Positions 59,845-64,000 of a DNA stretch of 64,000 nucleotides are shown here, piece after piece (position 1 is the first letter of the stretch; each line of letters starts with the position of its first letter). The stretch is from CAWHNT01 sp963830775. Lineage in GTDB: Bacteria; Pseudomonadota; Alphaproteobacteria; Geminicoccales; Geminicoccaceae. The DNA lies in assembly GCA_963830775.1 (NCBI GenBank), contig CAWHNT010000012.1:1-64000 (forward strand). The letters are read 5' to 3'. Position numbers and translations under genes: made by a program. The notes under the pieces were generated by a model. The model did not search any database. It had not been told where the DNA came from and was given only the letters and a program-made list of their open reading frames with translations.

Positions 59845-60336
59845 TGCACGAGCCCCAGGAACGGCGCTACGCCTACGAGACCGGCATCATCGGGCCTGAG
59901 CTCCTGAAGGAGCTGTCGGGGCTGGAGGTCATGCAGCGCCTCCTGGCGGGCGACCTGCCGATGGCCGCCATCGCCAGCACGCTCGACTTCCGACTGGCCC
60001 TGGTCGAGCCCGGGCGGGTGGTGGTCGAGGCCACGCCGCAGCGCTTCGTCTACAACATGTTCGGTGCGGCCCACGGCGGTTACGCTGCCACGCTGCTCGA
60101 CAGCTGCCTCGGCTGCGCGGTCTGCACCATGGTCCCGCGCGGCAGCGGCTACACGACCGTGGACCTCACCATCAACTACATCCGCCCGATCCGCACCGAG
60201 AGCGGCCTGATCCGGGCCGAGGGCCAGGCCCTGCATGTCGGGCGCCGCACCGCCACCGCCGAGGCCAAGCTACTCGCGCGCGGACGGAAGGCTGCTGGCG
60301 CATGGGGTCACCACCTGCCTCGTCTTCGACCTCTGA
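59844..60336 (+). CDS. PaaI-type hotdog thioesterase (frameshift near the end)
   Basis: About 163 residues. Hotdog-fold acyl-CoA thioesterase: DFRLALVEPGRVVVEATPQR, FVYNMFGAAHGGYAATLLDS (HGG motif and following helix), YTTVDLTINYIRPIRTESGL and GQALHVGRRTATAEAKLLA; after a frame change near 60285 GRLLAHGVTTCLVFDL. ATG 59844 overlaps the gcdH stop, so the two are expressed together; it may release CoA from accumulated acyl intermediates. Confidence 0.8.
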
Positions 60337-60340
60337 GCCG

Positions 60341-60601
60341 ATGACCGAGATCGCCACCCCGCTCCGCCCGCTTGTCCTGTTGCCCAACGGCGAGGCGGCG
60401 CGGCCCGAGGAGGTGCGCCGGGTGCTGATCGAGCCGGCGCCGGCGCTGCTCCAGGAGGAGGGCGAGCGCTTCGCCGTCCACGTCCTCCTCACCGATGGCG
60501 AGCGCCGGGTGCTGGGCACGGGCCTCACCCGCTCGGATGCGGTGGACCTCAGCCGGCGCTGCGTGCGGGCCGTCAACGACGCGCTGAAGCCGCCCGCATG
60601 A
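60341..60601 (+). CDS. Conserved-looking small protein, unknown function
   Basis: 86 residues, uninterrupted: RPLVLLPNGEAARPEEVRRV then LIEPAPALLQEEGERFAVHV, LLTDGERRVLGTGLTRSDAV. It has an alternating alpha/beta pattern with no cysteine, signal or membrane segment. ATG 60341 is 4 bp after the thioesterase stop and its own stop overlaps the next ATG (ATGA at 60598), so it belongs to the same operon. No family was recognised. Confidence 0.6.
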   Translation: MTEIATPLRPLVLLPNGEAARPEEVRRVLIEPAPALLQEEGERFAVHVLLTDGERRVLGTGLTRSDAVDLSRRCVRAVNDALKPPA

Positions 60602-61032
60602 GCTGGCGCAAGCGCCTCAAGGGCCTGCTGCCAAGCCAGCCGGCCCCGGTGGCACCGCCGCCCAAGCCCAAGCCGGCGGCACCGCGCAAGAAAGGCCCGC
60701 CGAAGCACGTTGCGGTCACCGTCCTGGGCATGGAAGGCGAGGCGCTGGAGCAGGTGCTCCAGACCGCGCAGAGCCAGTGCGCCGCTCGGGGTGCGCGCCC
60801 GATCTTCGTCACCGATGGCCATGACTTCACGTCCTTCCGCCGCCGCAAGCTCACGGTCGAGCAGGTGGTCGACGCCGAGGCCCGCCTGCTGGCCGCCCCC
60901 GACCTCGCCTGGCGCACCTACCGCCGGCGGCAATACACGCTGATCGCGGCGCGCTGGCGCCCGATCGCCGTCATCAGCTTCGGCCGCTCACCCGACGAGG
61001 ACTGTCTGGAGGCCCTGCAACAAGAGCCATAG
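60598..61032 (+). CDS. Basic N-terminal, unknown protein
   Basis: 144 residues, uninterrupted. A Pro/Lys/Ala-rich basic leader (PAPVAPPPKPKPAAPRKKGP) precedes an alpha/beta domain: HVAVTVLGMEGEALEQVLQT, RPIFVTDGHDFTSFRRRKLT, RYRRRQYTLIA-type RTYRRRQYTLIAARWRPIAV. The domain resembles the nucleotide- or sugar-binding halves of glycosyltransferase-like proteins but no catalytic motif can be named. It overlaps the preceding gene by 4 bp. Confidence 0.6.
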   Translation: MSWRKRLKGLLPSQPAPVAPPPKPKPAAPRKKGPPKHVAVTVLGMEGEALEQVLQTAQSQCAARGARPIFVTDGHDFTSFRRRKLTVEQVVDAEARLLAAPDLAWRTYRRRQYTLIAARWRPIAVISFGRSPDEDCLEALQQEP

Positions 61033-61124
61033 CAGGCCCCTGGCGCTCGACTCCGGATTGACCAAGGTGCTGCCGCGGAGCAGGATTTCGGCTAGTCCAC
61101 AGGATCCATCGAGGGAACGCATCC

Positions 61125-61596
61125 ATGACCGCGCTGGAGAGCGTCGACCAGGGCCTGGCGGTGCTCGGGCGGGCGCTCGGCTTTCCGCTGGCGTTGGGTC
61201 CCGAGCGCGCCTGTGCCCTGCGGCTGGACGATGGCCTGGAGTGCAGCCTGGAGGTGCCCGACGGCAGCAGTCTCCTGCATCTCCACTGTCCGCTGCTGCC
61301 GGTGCCGCCGGTCGACCGGCTGGCGTTCCTCGAGCGCGTGCTGGCCCTCAACCTCTATGGGCTGGAGACCGGCGGTGCCGCCCTGGCACTCGATCCGGAC
61401 ACCGACCGCATCGTGCTCTGCTGGAGCCAGCCGCCCGAAGGCATGCTACCGGAGGATTCTGGCGGCCCTGATCGCGGGATTCATCGAGCGGGCCAGCGGC
61501 TTGCGCGCCCAGCTCGAGCCGGCCGCGCGGAGCGACGGCGAGACTGCCGCCGGTCTGGCGCCACCGGGCCTTGCCAGAAGCTGGCGGCGCAACTGA
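61125..61596 (+). CDS. CesT-family type III secretion chaperone (frameshift)
   Basis: About 157 residues. Fits the Tir-chaperone/CesT fold: VDQGLAVLGRALGFPLALGP (N-terminal helix), GLECSLEVPDGSSLLHLHCP (strand pair), LAFLERVLALNLYGLETGGA (the conserved LN…G helix) and ALDPDTDRIVLCWSQPPEGM; after a frame change near 61455 ILAALIAGFIERASGLRAQL. Small size and acidic character fit class I chaperones, which bind one effector encoded next door. ATG 61125 is preceded by gagggaacgcatcc. No secretion-machinery genes are in the window. Confidence 0.6.
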
Positions 61597-61621
61597 GCTG
61601 AGTTTTGGGAGGAGAGAATCG

Positions 61622-64000
61622 ATGCCGCTCGTCGGGGGCCTGTCGCTCAACATCCCGTTCATCGGCACGGGCTGGTCGACCCAGAGCACGGTCGGCGACC
61701 GCGACAGCTCGGCGGTCGGCCGGTTCTTCGGCAAGATCAAGACCAAGATCACTGGCGCCGTACCCGGCCAGCCCAAGGTCGTCCAGGACAAGCAGACCGA
61801 GCATCTGATGCTGAAGCGGGCCGGCAACGGCTCGCTGCTCGACCTCGACAAGCTGCGCAAGGGCCATCCGCAGCCGGTGGCGGCCAAAGGCTTCGGCGCC
61901 GTCACCAAGGCCCAAGGCGGCAACGGCACGGTCAAGGCCACGGCACCGACGCCGAAGCCGGTCACCACCGCACCGCCCACGCCCGGCAAGGCGCCGGTGA
62001 CCACGGGCTCGCTGGCGGCCGATCTCGGCAGCCTCCGCACCGAGGCAACCAAGCTCGCGGGCCTGCGCTACCAGGCGGCGGCACCCGGCATCTCCGGCAG
62101 CAAGGCCCAAGCACTGGCAGCCCAGGTCCGGATGCAGAGCGGCGAGATCACCGCCGGGTTCGAGAAGACGCTGGGTGAGCTGCGCGATCTGGAGAAGAAT
62201 CTTGCCGCCAAGGCCGTGAACGATCCGCAGGCGGCGGCGGATCTCAAGGCGGTCCAGGGCCTGAAGCGCGAGCTCGTACAGGAGATGGTGCTGCTCAGCC
62301 TGCCGCGGCTGCGCGACGCCACGGATTCGCTCGACGGTCTGAGGGGCCATGACGGCAACCCGCCGGTCTCCACCAGGGCCTTCCTCGACCGTGCCACGAC
62401 CGCACTCATGGACATCGAGGCGCAAGGCCAGCTCTCGCCACGGCTGGTGGATAAGCTCGCCTCCTTCCAGCACACCAGAGAGTGGGGCTCCTCGCCCGTG
62501 CCGCACGACCAGAATCGCGCGGCCGAGAGCCTGGCCATCATGGCCGAGGGTGTCGCCGACGGCTCGCTGGTCGACTTCGCGCTCGGTGCGGACAGCCGGT
62601 TCGACGAGACCTCGCTGAAGCTCAAGCTCGGTGCCGCACGCAAGGAGCCGCCGGCGACGGGTCGGTCGGAAGGGGACCGCGACCGCGCGGTCGAGCTGCG
62701 GCACCAGCTGGGCCAGGCCGAGCGCAAGCTCGCCCGGGTGCTCGAGGTCAAGCCAGGCGTCTTCAGCAGCTCGGAGCGCGTGTTCAGCGGCTCGACCACG
62801 GCAGGAGTGCAGGTCGACGGGCGCCTCGTGGAGGCACTCCGGGCCAAGGGCGGCAAGGATGCGGGGCGGGACGCCGCCTTCCTGCTCGCCAACGTGGCGC
62901 TGCTCCGGCGCGAGATCGACCGGCTGGAGGGGCGGCCGGTCGGGGCACAGGAGAAGCTGGCCGAGGCCCTGGACTTCCGCGACAATGCCGAGCTCCGGCT
63001 CTCCGACCTCAACGCCCAGCTCCGTTCGGCCACGATCCGACGCGACACGGCCCTGGGCCAGCTGAGCGGGGCCTCGCGCGAGGATATCGGGTCGATCACC
63101 GACCAGCTTGCGGAAGCCGAGGATGAGATCGCCGATCTGAGCGGGCAGGCGGAAGCGCTCTCGGCCGAGATCCCCGCCGCATGCCACGGATCGGCGAGGA
63201 GATCGCGGCCTTCAGGCGGGCGGCGGAATCCGCCGACAAGCTCGGTACCCTGGGCGAGATCGGCCTCGACAAGCGCGACCTGGCGACCATGGGCCTGTCG
63301 TCCAAGGACGTGGACGACCTCGAGGCCATGGTCGGGAGCTTCATTCGCCAGGGCCTGAAGAGCCCGGAGAACGTGGCCCAGGTCACGGCCGCCATCAACC
63401 GCGTGATCGACAAGGTGGTGACCAACGACACTGCCCAGGGCGTCATGCACGATCAGGCGCGCTTCTCGCCCGAGGCACGGGCCCAGCTGGTCCAGCTCGA
63501 ATTGTTCCAGGCGGTGACCGGCCGGCCTGAGGACATGACGCTCAAGGCCAACTCGTCGGCCGTCGCCGGGGCGATGACGGAGCGGCTGGGCGACCTCGCC
63601 AAGGGCACCGGCCCGACGGTCGACGCGCTGCAGGCCAGCACCGACAGCATGAACGGCTACGAGGCGCAGATGGCGCGCGGCGCCCATCAGCTGCACGCCG
63701 TGGACGAGCGGGTGAAGGATGCCAAGGCGTTCCTGGCCCAGTCGGCGAAGGAGCTGGGCCTCGATGTCGACCCGGAGAAGCCCAAGGGCCTGAACAGCGC
63801 CCTCCATCTCCTGCGCGCGCTCGAGATCGACGAGGTGCTGCGGCAGAACCCGCCGGCTTCGCCCGAGGCCAGGGAGGCGCTGGAGCAGCAGCTCGGCCGC
63901 GACCTCCAGGCGCTCAAGGGCTACGATCCGAGCCGGATGCGGCGCTCGGCGTTCGGCGGGACGACACCGACCCGGGCCGACCTGCCGAAGATGGCGCATC
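61622..64000 (+). CDS. Large multidomain protein, candidate type III effector (runs off the window)
   Basis: At least ~790 residues, one frame change near 63178. MPLVGGLSLNIPFIGTGWST starts 26 bp after the chaperone gene, with a strong gggaggag ribosome site. Features in order: a Ser/Gly-rich N-terminus; a Thr/Pro-rich linker (TAPTPKPVTTAPPTPGKAPV, ~100-125); helices with heptad character (EKTLGELRDLEKNLAAKAVN; VELRHQLGQAERKLARVLEV; IADLSGQAEALSAEI); then a second region (VAGAMTERLGDLAKGTGPTV, YEAQMARGAHQLHAVDERVK) to the window edge. There are no membrane segments or Sec signal and no known catalytic motif. Gene pairing with a CesT-like chaperone and the signal-like N-terminus suggest a secreted effector. 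Confidence 0.5.

Overview
The window is about 64 kb of very GC-rich DNA. Gene families and start sites point to an alphaproteobacterium, probably in the Rhodospirillales/Geminicoccales area; this is inferred from gene content, since no rRNA or other taxonomic marker is present. Almost every long gene can be read only by changing frame once or several times, while the translated pieces keep intact conserved motifs. Most of these breaks therefore look like one-base indels in a draft assembly. A minority are real decay: transposon remnants, an interrupted AraC gene and 5'-deleted genes.

Layout. 1-235: end of ftsH. 477-2283: a metallo-beta-lactamase/receiver/GAF signalling protein. 2371-3857: an intact IS with inverted repeats. 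3876-4646: an OmpR-type regulator. 4687-11530: a disturbed zone holding a low-GC degenerate IS630 transposase, a receiver remnant, a large multi-PAS hybrid histidine kinase, a broken large serine recombinase, and a purine-rich junction that cuts off the N-terminus of a Crp/Fnr (FixK-like) regulator.

12389-24169 is a microaerobic/stress cluster: short pyruvate kinase, two zinc alcohol dehydrogenases, two small cytochromes c, two universal stress proteins, an Hsp20 remnant, a CBS protein, PEP synthase, a small hypothetical protein and a two-domain PPK2 polyphosphate kinase. Six near-perfect FNR/FixK boxes of the form TTG(A/C)(C/G/T)-N4-(A/G)TCAA precede these genes, usually with their centre 54-70 bp before the start codon. 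The cluster looks like one regulon that redirects pyruvate/PEP, alcohol and phosphate-bond metabolism when oxygen is short.

24230-29068 holds two 5'-truncated envelope genes meeting back to back, a three-subunit nitrile hydratase/thiocyanate hydrolase set, a Tat-exported MBL protein, an NTF2-like protein and an alpha/beta hydrolase. 29373-30925 is an AraC gene split by an IS3 fragment. 30971-39365 is a carbohydrate (probably arabino-oligosaccharide) system: regulator, oligopeptide-type ABC importer and GH51 arabinofuranosidase. 39473-41211 encodes AtuA-like proteins, divergent from a 10-kb operon (41392-51407) with a branched-chain-type ABC importer, cyclase, IclR regulator, thiolase/DUF35 pair and ATP-grasp acyl-CoA synthetase, which looks like uptake and CoA-dependent breakdown of an organic acid.

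51526-58308 is the most unusual block: two tandem sugar-transfer-type ATP-grasp enzymes, a PqqD-HPr-kinase fusion, a nucleotidyltransferase, a 61-residue peptide, a third ATP-grasp enzyme and a glycosyltransferase. It looks like a peptide-modification or conjugation system. The window ends with glutaryl-CoA dehydrogenase, a thioesterase, two small unknowns, and a CesT-type type III secretion chaperone followed by a large multidomain protein that is a good candidate secreted effector.
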